Assembly (NCBI GenBank): GCA_016192845.1
Contig: JACPTI010000102.1
Coordinates: forward strand, 1-64,000
Length of the DNA: 64,000 bases
Direction: 5' to 3'
Origin: Acidobacteriota bacterium
GTDB lineage: Bacteria > Acidobacteriota > Vicinamibacteria > Vicinamibacterales > UBA2999
Position numbers and translations under genes: made by a program. Positions within the stretch are counted from its first letter, which is position 1; every line of letters begins with the position of its first letter. Below, one piece after another: positions 6,574 through 14,140 of the stretch. Under the pieces are notes generated by a model. That model made no database searches. It worked only from the letters and a program-made list of their open reading frames with translations, and was not told where the DNA came from.

Positions 6574-8123
6574 TACGACACCTCGCGCAGCGGGATGACC
6601 CGGGCGATCGCCGTCGACCGCTCCATCGGGTCGGCGAGATCCGGCATCGGCGCGGCCACGAACAGACGACGCGCCGCCGCGGCGAGCCACCGCGCGCGCC
6701 GTGCCGAGCGCTCGACGCGCGCGCTGTCGGTGGCGATTCCGGTGTTGGCGTACATTTGCCGGTACAACTTGGAAATCAAGACGAACGCCAGGCGCGCGCG
6801 GAACGAGCGGACGCATCTGGAGCGCCGCCAAATCGCCGGGAGCGTGTAGAAGCGATCCCAAGCGCGCTGCGTTCCACGCCGAATCTGTTCGGCCGACATC
6901 GTGGGATGCGGCGCGTACACCTTCGGCCGCCGGCAGGACGGGATGAGCCAGTAGCGCGTGAGCGGAATGCCCTCGATCTCCGAGCCGCCACCCACCTGCC
7001 GTTCCCACTTGGCGAAATCGACGGTTCCAGGGAAGGGCGTGAGCATGACGAACTGCGCGAACGACACGAGGCTGCGCTGCGCGAGGTCTGCCGTCGCGTC
7101 GAAGCTGGCCGCAGTATCCGTCGGAAGGCCGAAGATGAACGACCCGAGGACGTGCACACCGTGCGCGCGGAACGCCTGGAGCCGCGTCACGAGCGCCTCT
7201 CCGGCGTGGTTGAAGTTCTTGTAGACCGCCTTGAGCCCTTCAGGCGTCACCGACTCGATGCCAACCAGCGCGCCGCGGATGCGGGCCCGGCGCATGGCCG
7301 ACAGGAACTCCGGGTCCTCGGCGGCTTCCATGGTGATCTGCGTGAAGAAGACCATATCGTCCGGCAGCTCCTCGAGCTGCGCCATCAACTCGAAGCGCTC
7401 CTGACGCAGCGCCGTCAAGGCCCGCAACTGCTGCTTGTCGGACCGGCGGTCCGCGGCGGCGAGGTCCGCCAGCGGGACGGGATAGAAGTTGTCGTCCGCC
7501 AGCAGGACGAAACGGAACCCCTTCCTTCGAAGCGCCACGACTTCCCGGACGATGTCGGACACCAGGCGCTGACGCGGCTTCTGCCCGTCGGTTCGCCACA
7601 CCGAGCAGAACGAGCAGTGCTTCGGACATCCTCGAACCGTCTGCACCGATCCCCACATGTAGCGACCGGCGGGAAGGAGCTCCCAGCGGGCGGAGACGAA
7701 CGCGTCGCCTTCGATGCGGCCGCCGTCGTAGGACGGCGCCGGCGTGCCGGCCTCGCAGTCAGCCAGCACGCCCGGCCACACGAGGTCTCCGTCACCGCTG
7801 ACCACGGCGTGCGCGGCGCCATGTTCGCGCACTTCGTCCGGGAAGAGCGTGGCGTGAATGCCGCCGAACACCACGAACGCGCCGCGAGCGCGCGCGCGCC
7901 GGCCGATGGCGTACCCGCGGAGCGCATTCGCCGTGTGAATGCCGATGCCCACCACGTCGCCCGCGGCCACCCGGTCCACGTCGAACCGCTCGAGCGTCTC
8001 GTCGGCGATCGCGGGAGTACCGAAGCGGGCCGGCGTGGCGGCTGCCAGCACGTACAGCCAGCGCGGCGTGATGACGGCGGTGCCGAACGAGACATCGCTG
8101 GGATTGACCAGATGCACACGCAT
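6573..8123 (-). CDS. B12-binding radical SAM protein
   Basis: 516 residues. An N-terminal cobalamin-binding-like Rossmann domain (about 5-125, with GIGIHTANALRGYAIG and GGIHATLFPDE) is followed by the radical SAM core with C166xxxC170xxC173 (RGCPKHCSFCSVW), which would hold the 4Fe-4S cluster, and a C-terminal extension (about 370-516). Members of this class methylate or rearrange unactivated carbons in lipids and natural products; the substrate here is unknown. It lies 9 bases after the M56 peptidase gene and overlaps the next gene. Confidence 0.85.
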   Translation of the reverse strand: MRVHLVNPSDVSFGTAVITPRWLYVLAAATPARFGTPAIADETLERFDVDRVAAGDVVGIGIHTANALRGYAIGRRARARGAFVVFGGIHATLFPDEVREHGAAHAVVSGDGDLVWPGVLADCEAGTPAPSYDGGRIEGDAFVSARWELLPAGRYMWGSVQTVRGCPKHCSFCSVWRTDGQKPRQRLVSDIVREVVALRRKGFRFVLLADDNFYPVPLADLAAADRRSDKQQLRALTALRQERFELMAQLEELPDDMVFFTQITMEAAEDPEFLSAMRRARIRGALVGIESVTPEGLKAVYKNFNHAGEALVTRLQAFRAHGVHVLGSFIFGLPTDTAASFDATADLAQRSLVSFAQFVMLTPFPGTVDFAKWERQVGGGSEIEGIPLTRYWLIPSCRRPKVYAPHPTMSAEQIRRGTQRAWDRFYTLPAIWRRSRCVRSFRARLAFVLISKLYRQMYANTGIATDSARVERSARRARWLAAAARRLFVAAPMPDLADPMERSTAIARVIPLREVS

Positions 8124-8132
8124 ATGACGACC

Positions 8133-9521
8133 TCAGAATGTGCGGGCGATCTTCTTGCCGAATCGCGTGAAGAACCCGGCGGTGGCCACCGCAGCCTGTT
8201 CGGAACCGGCACCGATGGCCTTGCCCGCCTCCACGGCCTCGCCCCAAACGGGCATGTGCCTCGGCTCGGCCGCGGCCGCAGACGGGGAGATCGGTGCCTC
8301 CGACGGCGTGTCGGAGAGGACGGCATCAGGCAGTTCACTGGCCTCGCCCGTGAGCGGCGTCTCGGCGCTCAGGGACGCGGCCGTGAAGTCGATCGGTTGC
8401 GCCACGGCCGCGTCTTGGGGCCGCTCCACTCGTGCCCCGGACGGAGCCGGCTGGGAGCGCGCTGCGGTCGGTGCGCCGCGCGGACGCGCGGCGTCATCCG
8501 CGCGCGCCGTCATCGGCGCATACGGCAGAACGGCGAGGATGCGATCCGCCACCGCCGCACGTGGCAGACCCGTCGACGCGAACACGGTGTCCACGACATG
8601 CAGCCTGCCGACGAGCAACGCGAGCGCTCCCACGACGAGGGCGGCAGTCACCGGCGCGACGCACCACGCACGCGCCGATACCGCGGGGCGGACCGCCAGG
8701 ATGCGGGTCACGCGCTGGCGGAGATCGAACGAAGACAGGGCGGCGAGTGCGGGCGCCCTGCGCACCCGGGCGGGCGGCATGGCTGCCAACGTCGTGAGAC
8801 AGGTCGCATACGCCTTCGCCGAACCCGTGACCGCGATCGCCATCTCGTCGCACGCGACTTCCCGTTCGAGATGCAGCTGACGCGCCAGCCACCACACGGC
8901 GGGGTGCCAGCCCGCGACGACACGCACGAACAGCAGCGCGATCTGAGCGAGGTCGTCGCGGCGTTGCACGTGCGCCCACTCGTGGATGACGACGCGATCG
9001 AGATCCGCGTCGCTGAGCTGGTCGACGAGCGTCGGCGCCACGGCGATAACCGGCGTTCCGCCGCCAAGGAGAGCGGCGGTCCGGACGCGGGTTGACAGCA
9101 TCAGCCGAGCGCGACGGCCAGTGGTGCGCAGCCGTGCCCAATGCGGAAGTCGCGTCTCACGGTCGTTTGGAAACTCCCGCGCCTGCATCCTCGCCTGCCG
9201 CAGCATGAGCACGGCCGCCCCGATACACCCCGCATACCCGACAGCCCAGACCGCCCACAGCGCGAGAGCGGTGGTCCCCGATGTCCACCACCGGACTGGC
9301 ATCGCGACGAGCGGGGCGCTCGACCACGGCGTGCCGTCCCCCGGCGGCGCGGACGCGGCCCAGAGCAGCGGTATCGCCGGCAGGACGAGCACGGCCGCGC
9401 ACCCGGCCCACACCAGCCGATACCGTGCCTGCGTCTGTGACCGAGGAACCACTCGGAGGATTGCCGCGGTGGCGAGCGCGACGACGCCGCCCTGCCACAG
9501 CCAGTTCAGTACGACGTCCAC
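8133..9521 (-). CDS. BlaR1/MecR1-type M56 membrane metallopeptidase
   Basis: 462 residues. Hydrophobic segments near 10-25, 35-58 and 83-108 are followed by the zinc-protease motif HEWAH (180-184) and the downstream EREVACDEMA glutamate region (about 240), then another membrane segment (about 310). This is the BlaR1 protease half. The C-terminal 140 residues are proline/alanine-rich (PRGAPTAARSQPAPSG) rather than a penicillin-binding sensor, so the stimulus is not evidently a beta-lactam. It probably cleaves the repressor encoded 10 bases upstream. Confidence 0.85.
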   Translation of the reverse strand: MDVVLNWLWQGGVVALATAAILRVVPRSQTQARYRLVWAGCAAVLVLPAIPLLWAASAPPGDGTPWSSAPLVAMPVRWWTSGTTALALWAVWAVGYAGCIGAAVLMLRQARMQAREFPNDRETRLPHWARLRTTGRRARLMLSTRVRTAALLGGGTPVIAVAPTLVDQLSDADLDRVVIHEWAHVQRRDDLAQIALLFVRVVAGWHPAVWWLARQLHLEREVACDEMAIAVTGSAKAYATCLTTLAAMPPARVRRAPALAALSSFDLRQRVTRILAVRPAVSARAWCVAPVTAALVVGALALLVGRLHVVDTVFASTGLPRAAVADRILAVLPYAPMTARADDAARPRGAPTAARSQPAPSGARVERPQDAAVAQPIDFTAASLSAETPLTGEASELPDAVLSDTPSEAPISPSAAAAEPRHMPVWGEAVEAGKAIGAGSEQAAVATAGFFTRFGKKIARTF

Positions 9522-9531
9522 GCGATCCTCC

Positions 9532-9906
9532 TCATGCGTCCTCGATCAGTTTCTTCAACTGCTTCAACTCCGCCGGATCGATGCGTTCATCCTCGAGCAC
9601 GTTCAGCACGAGGAGCCCCGGCGAGCCGCGGAAGAGCCGCGCCACCAGATGCTTGAGCGCGCGCCGGCGGGCCTGGCGCTCATCGACGATCGGGCGATAG
9701 ATGAACGCCCGGGCCGCCTTCCCGTGCGAGACGTAGCCTTTCGTCTCGAGGATGCGCAGGATTGTCTGGACGGTGCTGTAGCTGACGGCGCGTTTCTTCG
9801 ACAGCGCGCTGACGACCTCGGCGACAGTGGCCCGCCTGCGGTCCCACAGCACCGCCATCACGCGGGCTTCGGCATCGGTCAGCGCCGGGGACGGTGTGCG
9901 TGGCAT
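9532..9906 (-). CDS. BlaI/MecI-family repressor
   Basis: 124 residues with a winged helix: LTDAEARVMAVLWDRRRATVAEVVSAL, then the recognition region VSYSTVQTILRILETKGYV and wing HGKAARAFIYRPIVDE. The C-terminal half is the dimerisation domain. BlaI-type repressors are inactivated by cleavage by the paired M56 protease. It is the first gene of the four-gene operon. A perfect inverted repeat sits 14 bases upstream of its ATG, so autoregulation is likely. Confidence 0.9.
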   Translation of the reverse strand: MPRTPSPALTDAEARVMAVLWDRRRATVAEVVSALSKKRAVSYSTVQTILRILETKGYVSHGKAARAFIYRPIVDERQARRRALKHLVARLFRGSPGLLVLNVLEDERIDPAELKQLKKLIEDA

Positions 9907-9920
9907 TTGCTTCTATTCGA

Positions 9921-9940
9921 TCTCTTAAACATTTAAGAGA
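9921..9940. promoter_or_regulatory. Putative BlaI operator
   Basis: TCTCTTAAA-CA-TTTAAGAGA is a perfect palindrome with 9-base arms, placed 14 bases before the blaI-like start. It is AT-rich in a GC-rich context. A second AT-rich stretch (ATTAAAGAATTAAGAT, near 9976-9991) lies about 40 bases further upstream. The position fits an autoregulatory operator. Confidence 0.7.
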
Positions 9941-10179
9941 TGCAGGCACTGTAGCACGTCGTCTCCGACCGGTCAATTAAAGAATTAAGATTTGAGGGAG
10001 CCGCCTCATCGGCGCGCGGCGACGCGGCGGCGCTGAGATGCCAGGGGCTTGGACGCCGTGCGGAGGTCGATCGCCCGGGCGCGGCGCGCAAGGTCGGCCC
10101 GTCGGACTGCAGGGACGCGTGGCGCCGTGGTGTGCAATCGGGGACAGCGGCGTCTTCGCGGGCCCCGTACACTCCGGAC

Positions 10180-10419
10180 ATGCCAATCGAATACGTGAAA
10201 GCAGCGCTGGTGGTGCTCTGGATCGTCATCGTCGGCTTCGTGGGCTACGTCGGCGGGAATACGTCGATCGTGGGGTGGGCCATTCTCGGAGCCGTGGCGC
10301 TGACGGCGCCCCTGGTCATGCTGCGCTTCTGGAGAATGCCTCCTCAGAGCATGTCCGAGAGCATTCAGGAAGTGCTTCGGAAGCCCGACCGTGGATTCAG
10401 TCGTGGAGGCCCACGCTGA
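10180..10419 (+). CDS. Small two-helix membrane protein
   Basis: 79 residues from ATG 10180: MPIEYVKAALVVLWIVIVGF is a membrane helix, a short loop GGNTS follows, then WAILGAVALTAPLVMLRFW is the second helix, then a polar tail. No family was recognised. The last 9 residues are encoded by DNA that is a copy of the 3' end of the nearby crp/fnr gene, so the natural C-terminus may have been replaced. Confidence 0.6.
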   Translation: MPIEYVKAALVVLWIVIVGFVGYVGGNTSIVGWAILGAVALTAPLVMLRFWRMPPQSMSESIQEVLRKPDRGFSRGGPR

Positions 10420-10456
10420 GCGGCGAGGTGTTGATCGTCAGGTCGTCATGTACTGG
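10393..10456 (-). pseudogene. Remnant copy of crp/fnr 3' end
   Basis: On the minus strand this encodes DLTINTSPLSVGLHD and a stop, matching GLTINSSLLSVVLHD at the end of the intact Crp/Fnr gene (stop at 10854). The shared DNA begins GGATTCAGTCGTGGAGG and continues for about 64 bases with scattered differences. Only the tail is present, so it is a decayed partial duplication lying about 460 bases from its source. Confidence 0.8.
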
Positions 10457-10495
10457 GCTCGGCCTTTGAAGGCACCAGTGGGCGCCATTGAAATG

Positions 10496-10759
10496 GAGAC
10501 TGTGGTGGCAATCGCGCCCTCCGACGCGCTGATAGGCCGGATCCGCGGTGAGTATCGCGAAATGCCCGGTCTGCGACTGACATTCGCGCAGGCGTGTCGT
10601 CTCTGGCAAATCGATGCGCGTGCCTGCGATGCGATCCTCGGGGCACTCGAATCGGAGGGATTCCTGGCGCGCACAGGCGAGGGGGCATTCATCGTCATGC
10701 CAACCACGCCTCGCTCACCAGGGACTCGTCATCCATCCCGTTTGCGTCAAAGCGCGTAG
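10496..10759 (+). CDS. Small winged-helix-like protein
   Basis: 87 residues from ATG 10496. The core LIGRIRGEYREMPGLRLTFA followed by CRLWQIDARACDAILGALESEGFLARTGEGAFIV reads as a helix-turn-helix with a wing. The motif (LT..QA.RLW.ID...C..IL..L...GFL) is common in short hypothetical proteins of this type. DNA binding is inferred. The start could be as early as 10448, but that extends into the crp remnant. It may share regulation with the Crp/Fnr gene, which is convergent with it. Confidence 0.65.
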   Translation, partial: ETVVAIAPSDALIGRIRGEYREMPGLRLTFAQACRLWQIDARACDAILGALESEGFLARTGEGAFIVMPTTPRSPGTRHPSRLRQSA

Positions 10760-10853
10760 GGCGGAGTCGTCCGTCCTCCGAGAGCAATCGGCCAACCGTC
10801 GAGTAACGTCGCCGCGTCAGGCGGGAGAAGTGCAGGACGCGGGTAGGCCGGAT

Positions 10854-11525
10854 TCAGTCGTGGAGGACCACGCTCAGCAGGGAACTGTTGATCGTGAGGC
10901 CGCCGTTGTACTCGATGAACCCGAGCTTCCGGAACTTGTTCATGAAGAAGTTCACTCGGGATCGAGTGGTGCCGACCATCTCCGCCAGCGTTTCCTGGGA
11001 GAGCTTTGGAAGCGTCCGCTGAGCGGCGTCCTCGCCGACGTAGCGGGCGAGGAGCAGCAGGGTGCGGGCGAGGCGCTTCTCACTCGAGTTGAAAAGCTGA
11101 TCGACGAGGTCCTCCTCGATGCGAATGTTGCGCACCAGCATGTGCCCGATGAACCGATCCGAAAACTCCGACCGCTCGTGCAGCGTTCGAACCATGTCGC
11201 GCTTCTGAATGCGGAGCGCCACCGTCGGGACGATCGCCGTTGCCGTTCCCATTCGAAGCGGCTGGCCGGCGAGGCAGCCTTCTCCGAAGAAATCGCCCGG
11301 GCCGAGCATCGCCACGACGGCTTCCTTGCCGCCCGGCGACAAGATCGACAGCTTGATACTGCCATCCTGGATGTAGAAGACGCTGCTCGCGGGCGTCCCC
11401 TGGGCAAAGACGACCGCGCCGCGCGCAAACCGCAGGGTGCGGCGCGGCACACCGGCGGCCGCCAGGAATGCGGGTACGTCGAACGGCGCGGCCGACGCTT
11501 TCACCGAAGAACGCTTGGCGGGCAT
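10854..11525 (-). CDS. Crp/Fnr-family transcriptional regulator
   Basis: 223 residues. The N-terminal cyclic-nucleotide-binding-like beta barrel (about 25-140) contains FARGAVVFAQGTPASSVFYI and GPGDFFGEGCLAGQP. A dimerisation helix follows, then a winged helix (about 165-223) with LSQETLAEMVGTTRSRVNFFMNKFRKLGFI as the recognition region. The TRSRVNFFMNKFRKLGFIEYNGGLTIN ending is typical of a Vicinamibacteria-like subgroup. There are no N-terminal cysteines for an Fe-S cluster, so it is not an oxygen-sensing Fnr. The ligand is unknown. Confidence 0.9.
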   Translation of the reverse strand: MPAKRSSVKASAAPFDVPAFLAAAGVPRRTLRFARGAVVFAQGTPASSVFYIQDGSIKLSILSPGGKEAVVAMLGPGDFFGEGCLAGQPLRMGTATAIVPTVALRIQKRDMVRTLHERSEFSDRFIGHMLVRNIRIEEDLVDQLFNSSEKRLARTLLLLARYVGEDAAQRTLPKLSQETLAEMVGTTRSRVNFFMNKFRKLGFIEYNGGLTINSSLLSVVLHD

Positions 11526-11658
11526 GGCCTCCCATCATCGCGCGATGGTCGCGCCTCGCGCCCGGCCGTATGACTGTAACCGGCCTTGGCTGCCGGCGCC
11601 GGAACAATCGGAACCTGACCCTGAGTGCGCCCGCACGGAGGCGGGCGAACTGAGCGGC

Positions 11659-11961
11659 TTACCAGCGCGTGTCGCGGCGGTGACGTCCGCCGCCGCGTGA
11701 GGAGCCGCCGCTTCGCCGCTCCTGCGGCTTCGCCTCGTTGACGGTCAGACGACGACCGTCGACTTCCTGCTGATCGAGAGCTTTGCACGCCGCCCGACCC
11801 TGGGCGTCGTCCGCCATCTCGACGAACGCGAATCCGCGCGACCGCCCGGTCGCCTGATCCCGTACGAGCCGCACGGAATCGACCCGACCCAGGGGGGCGA
11901 AGAGCTGCTCGAGCTGCGGCTCTTCAGTGTTGAACGACAGATTTCCGACGTAGATTCTCAT
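11659..11961 (-). CDS. RRM-domain RNA-binding protein
   Basis: 100 residues from ATG 11961. It is one RNA recognition motif with RNP2 (IYVGNLSF, residues 3-10) and RNP1 (RSRGFAFVEM, about 41-50), followed by a glycine/arginine/serine-rich tail (RRSGGSSRGGGRHRRDTRW). This is the standard bacterial single-RRM protein of about 100 residues, found in Acidobacteriota and cyanobacteria, where relatives are cold-induced. The role is probably RNA chaperone (inference). Confidence 0.9.
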   Translation of the reverse strand: MRIYVGNLSFNTEEPQLEQLFAPLGRVDSVRLVRDQATGRSRGFAFVEMADDAQGRAACKALDQQEVDGRRLTVNEAKPQERRSGGSSRGGGRHRRDTRW

Positions 11962-12029
11962 GGCACGATCCATTGACGCGACAAGTTCAGGACAGTACGC
12001 ATGCCGGCGGCACGCTCGATTCGTGTGCG

Positions 12030-12212
12030 TCACCGACGTGTCTTGAACGACAGCAGCCGGGACTGATTCCAGATCTCGCCGCAGGCGTGGCAACGCCAGT
12101 ACGTCGCCTCGGTGATCGACTTACTGGTTATCGACACCTGGTCCGATCGGCACATGGGGCACGCAGGTCTTGTGGGCGCAACGCGAGGATCTCGGAAGGG
12201 CACAGGATGCAT
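12030..12212 (-). CDS. Small zinc-ribbon protein
   Basis: 60 residues with CPMCRSDQVSITSKSITEATYWRCHACGEIWN: two CxxC knuckles 24 residues apart, the classic zinc ribbon, followed by a short basic tail. No further domain is present. Similar mini-ribbons are usually annotated as hypothetical. It lies between the RRM gene and a cysteine-containing hypothetical gene on the same strand; another mini-ribbon of related design is at 21572-21775. Confidence 0.75.
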   Translation of the reverse strand: MHPVPFRDPRVAPTRPACPMCRSDQVSITSKSITEATYWRCHACGEIWNQSRLLSFKTRR

Positions 12213-12236
12213 GGCACCCTCGCTGACGCAGCCGGA

Positions 12237-12743
12237 CTACTCCGCGCGGAGCTCGCGCCGAAGTGCCGCGGCCAGCTCTCTGGCCGTCGAATGGCTGGGA
12301 TCGTCCTCGCGGCTTCGACCGCATGCGTGCCGCCATTCGAGGCGGGCGATCGTTTTCAGCATGCGACGCCGGCCGGCATGTCGCGCAGCGCGGGAGTTCG
12401 CCTCGACGAGTTCACACGCGGCTCGACGAATGTCGTCTCCCACAGGTCCGGGCGGGCACTGTGCCGCCAGCCGTAGTACCTGCTGGAGACCTTCGAACAG
12501 CGAGGTTGGCGGTTGCGGTGGCCCAGCGCGTCCCCAGTGGTCCGCCGGCATGGTGCCGTCTGCCTGTGACTCGCGTCGCCACGGATCGTGCGCACGACAC
12601 CAGAGCACCTGCCCGCAGTCGTAGCAGACGATATCCCCCGTGCAGAGCGGCAGGTCGGGCGGAGAGGTCTTCCACGCGACCGCGTGACCGCAGGCGCGGT
12701 GCACGAGATAGGAGAGCCGTCCGCCTACAGCTGCCAGCCACAT
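12237..12743 (-). CDS. Hypothetical cysteine-containing protein
   Basis: 168 residues. The N-terminal part has possible metal ligands (HRACGHAVAW, then VCYDCGQVLWCRAHDPW). The middle is proline-rich and the C-terminal half (about 80-168) is arginine-rich and helical. No family was recognised. The start overlaps the end of the omega-like subunit gene by 19 bases, which suggests translation coupled to it. Codon use is strongly GC3-rich, as in neighbours. The opposite strand is also open over this stretch, so confidence is moderate. Confidence 0.5.
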   Translation of the reverse strand: MWLAAVGGRLSYLVHRACGHAVAWKTSPPDLPLCTGDIVCYDCGQVLWCRAHDPWRRESQADGTMPADHWGRAGPPQPPTSLFEGLQQVLRLAAQCPPGPVGDDIRRAACELVEANSRAARHAGRRRMLKTIARLEWRHACGRSREDDPSHSTARELAAALRRELRAE

Positions 12744-12934
12744 TGCCGTGAGAGCACCGGGGCCGTGGTATCAGCGCGCGCGATGCAGCCGGCGGCGACT
12801 TCCATCTGCGCCATCGTCGCAGCGCTGTGGTCACCTGCGAGGCGCGGCGTGCAGCCGGCGAGCAACTGCTTCGTGCGAAGTGCCGAGACGACAACGAACT
12901 CGTACGCGTTCAGGTACCTCGGACGGGCCACCAT
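12725..12934 (-). CDS. RNA polymerase omega-like subunit
   Basis: 69 residues from ATG 12934: MVARPRYLNAYEFVVVSALR, then TKQLLAGCTPRLAG and TMAQMEVAAGCI. The spacing (N.(Y/F)EFVVVxxxRxxQLxxGxxPR, then a conserved E.A.G) is that of RpoZ, which latches beta-prime in RNA polymerase assembly. It is not beside gmk or dfp, the usual neighbours, so it may be a second copy. The match is by recognition of the motif only. Confidence 0.65.
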   Translation of the reverse strand: MVARPRYLNAYEFVVVSALRTKQLLAGCTPRLAGDHSAATMAQMEVAAGCIARADTTAPVLSRQCGWQL

Positions 12935-13243
12935 TACGCCTCCTGTTCGCCGAAACGGGAGACGCCGGGGGGCGGAGTGCTGGAGTCCAGCCGTGCGGTA
13001 TCGCCCACAGGTATGGGAGTTGATTTCAAGGGTTCCTCCTGGGAAAGCCATGGTGAGGAACCCGCCAGAGTGCGGGAGGCTCAGAACAGCTGGGGGTACC
13101 TTAGCACGGAACGCGACGCCGCACGGGTGATTCGCCTCGCGCTCATCTGAGCCTCGCGGAACCTGAGGCAGGCCGATCCAGTTCCAACCGCTCGTCCCCA
13201 CGCGGCGCCAATCGGGAGCCTCTGCTGTGTCTGCCCTCTCGAG
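12935..13243. other. Intergenic stretch with structured repeat
   Basis: This roughly 309-base region has no convincing gene. It holds the second copy of the structured repeat (13029-13090) and must carry the promoter of the omega-like gene on the minus strand and whatever drives the small acidic protein at 13244. No clear promoter pair was identified. Confidence 0.5.
13029..13090. repeat. Structured intergenic repeat, copy B
   Basis: GGGTTCCTC and GAGGAACCC form a 9-base-arm hairpin, and CCCGC/GCGGG forms the next stem. The second part (TGAGGAACCCGC, TGCGGGA, GCTCAGAACAGC) matches 5746-5786. It lies about 95 bases upstream of the omega-like gene start. Confidence 0.7.
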
Positions 13244-13534
13244 ATGCGCACGACCTCGGACGACCGGGATGAAGACGGCATTCCCGAGAAGGTGGTCGCC
13301 GAGTTCGGTCTGCGGCCCGGCGACAAGACTTTCGCACGAAAGGTGACCGTCACGGATCCAGACGAGAACGGGCGGCCGAACACGGTCGTCGAGGAAACCG
13401 ATTCGTTCCGCGACGGAACACCCGACGTGAAGGTCACGAGAGAATTCAACAGCGATGGGTCAGTGGCGTCCGAGCGGAGAGAGAGGGATATCGACAACGA
13501 CGGCGACTTCGACGTCACCAGCATCGGCGGCTGA
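13244..13534 (+). CDS. Acidic repeat-like hypothetical protein
   Basis: 96 residues with several short Asp-rich calcium-loop-like motifs: DDRDEDGIPE, DPDENGRPN, FNSDGS and DIDNDGDFD. Such DxDxDG motifs resemble thrombospondin type-3 or EF-hand-like loops of secreted proteins. There is no signal peptide in this frame, so the protein may be the surviving fragment of a longer exported one. The opposite strand is also open, so confidence is limited. Confidence 0.45.
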   Translation: MRTTSDDRDEDGIPEKVVAEFGLRPGDKTFARKVTVTDPDENGRPNTVVEETDSFRDGTPDVKVTREFNSDGSVASERRERDIDNDGDFDVTSIGG

Positions 13535-13599
13535 AAGACACACGCTGGCCGGCGTGAATCTTCACCGCCGCCTTCTCCGGCGCGGCGCGCAACGGACGG

Positions 13600-13968
13600 T
13601 CATCGCACCGCGACGGGCGCCACCGAGGAGCCGGTCGCGCCTCTCAGCTTCAGCGGCTGGACGATGAAGGCGAACTCGTGAATGCCTCTCTCGACGAGCT
13701 CATCGAGCTTGAGGCTCTCGATCATATAGATGCCATGCACCGCCAGCAGGATCTGGTGGACGGGTGATCTCAGATTGGGATCGGGATTCGGATTGACCTC
13801 GACGCAACACGTATCCGACCCGACGATCATCGGATTCTGCCGCACGAGCCACTCGGTGGCGCCGATGCCGAGTTTGGAGAACCCGGTTCGCCAGCTTTGG
13901 GCGCTCGCCGACGCGCTTCCAAACATTAAGACCGACAGCGTCGCCAGGGCGACAATCACGCGTGGCAT
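13600..13968 (-). pseudogene. Cyclase-family (kynurenine formamidase-like) gene with internal deletion
   Basis: 122 residues from ATG 13968, with AGGAGA upstream. A normal signal peptide (MPRVIVALATLSVLMFGSAS, then ASAQ) runs directly into the C-terminal third of a putative cyclase (PF04199): GIGATEWLVRQNPMIVGSD, SPVHQILLAVHGIYMIESLK, FAFIVQPLKLRGATGS. The HxGTHxDxPxH zinc/catalytic block found near the N-terminus of this family is missing; full relatives are about 280-330 residues. The frame is intact across the join, so an in-frame internal deletion is the simplest reading. It would not be catalytic. Confidence 0.8.
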
Positions 13969-14140
13969 GCTCGTTCTCCTGTACGGCACCCCACCGCGCA
14001 CAAACCGCGCGGCGGGGGCCCCGCATCTCGATAGGAACCGTCACATTTTTCAGTCGACAGGCGTAGAATACGTCCGCGTCGGGGGATCCCCCAACACCTT
14101 GATACGTCGGTCCCGGTGGTGCTTCACGTGAGGTGGACAC

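Noticed and set aside
6756..9095. Long plus-strand frame over the radical SAM/M56 genes
   Set aside because: It is antisense to two clearly recognised genes, and its product is arginine-rich and without domain structure.
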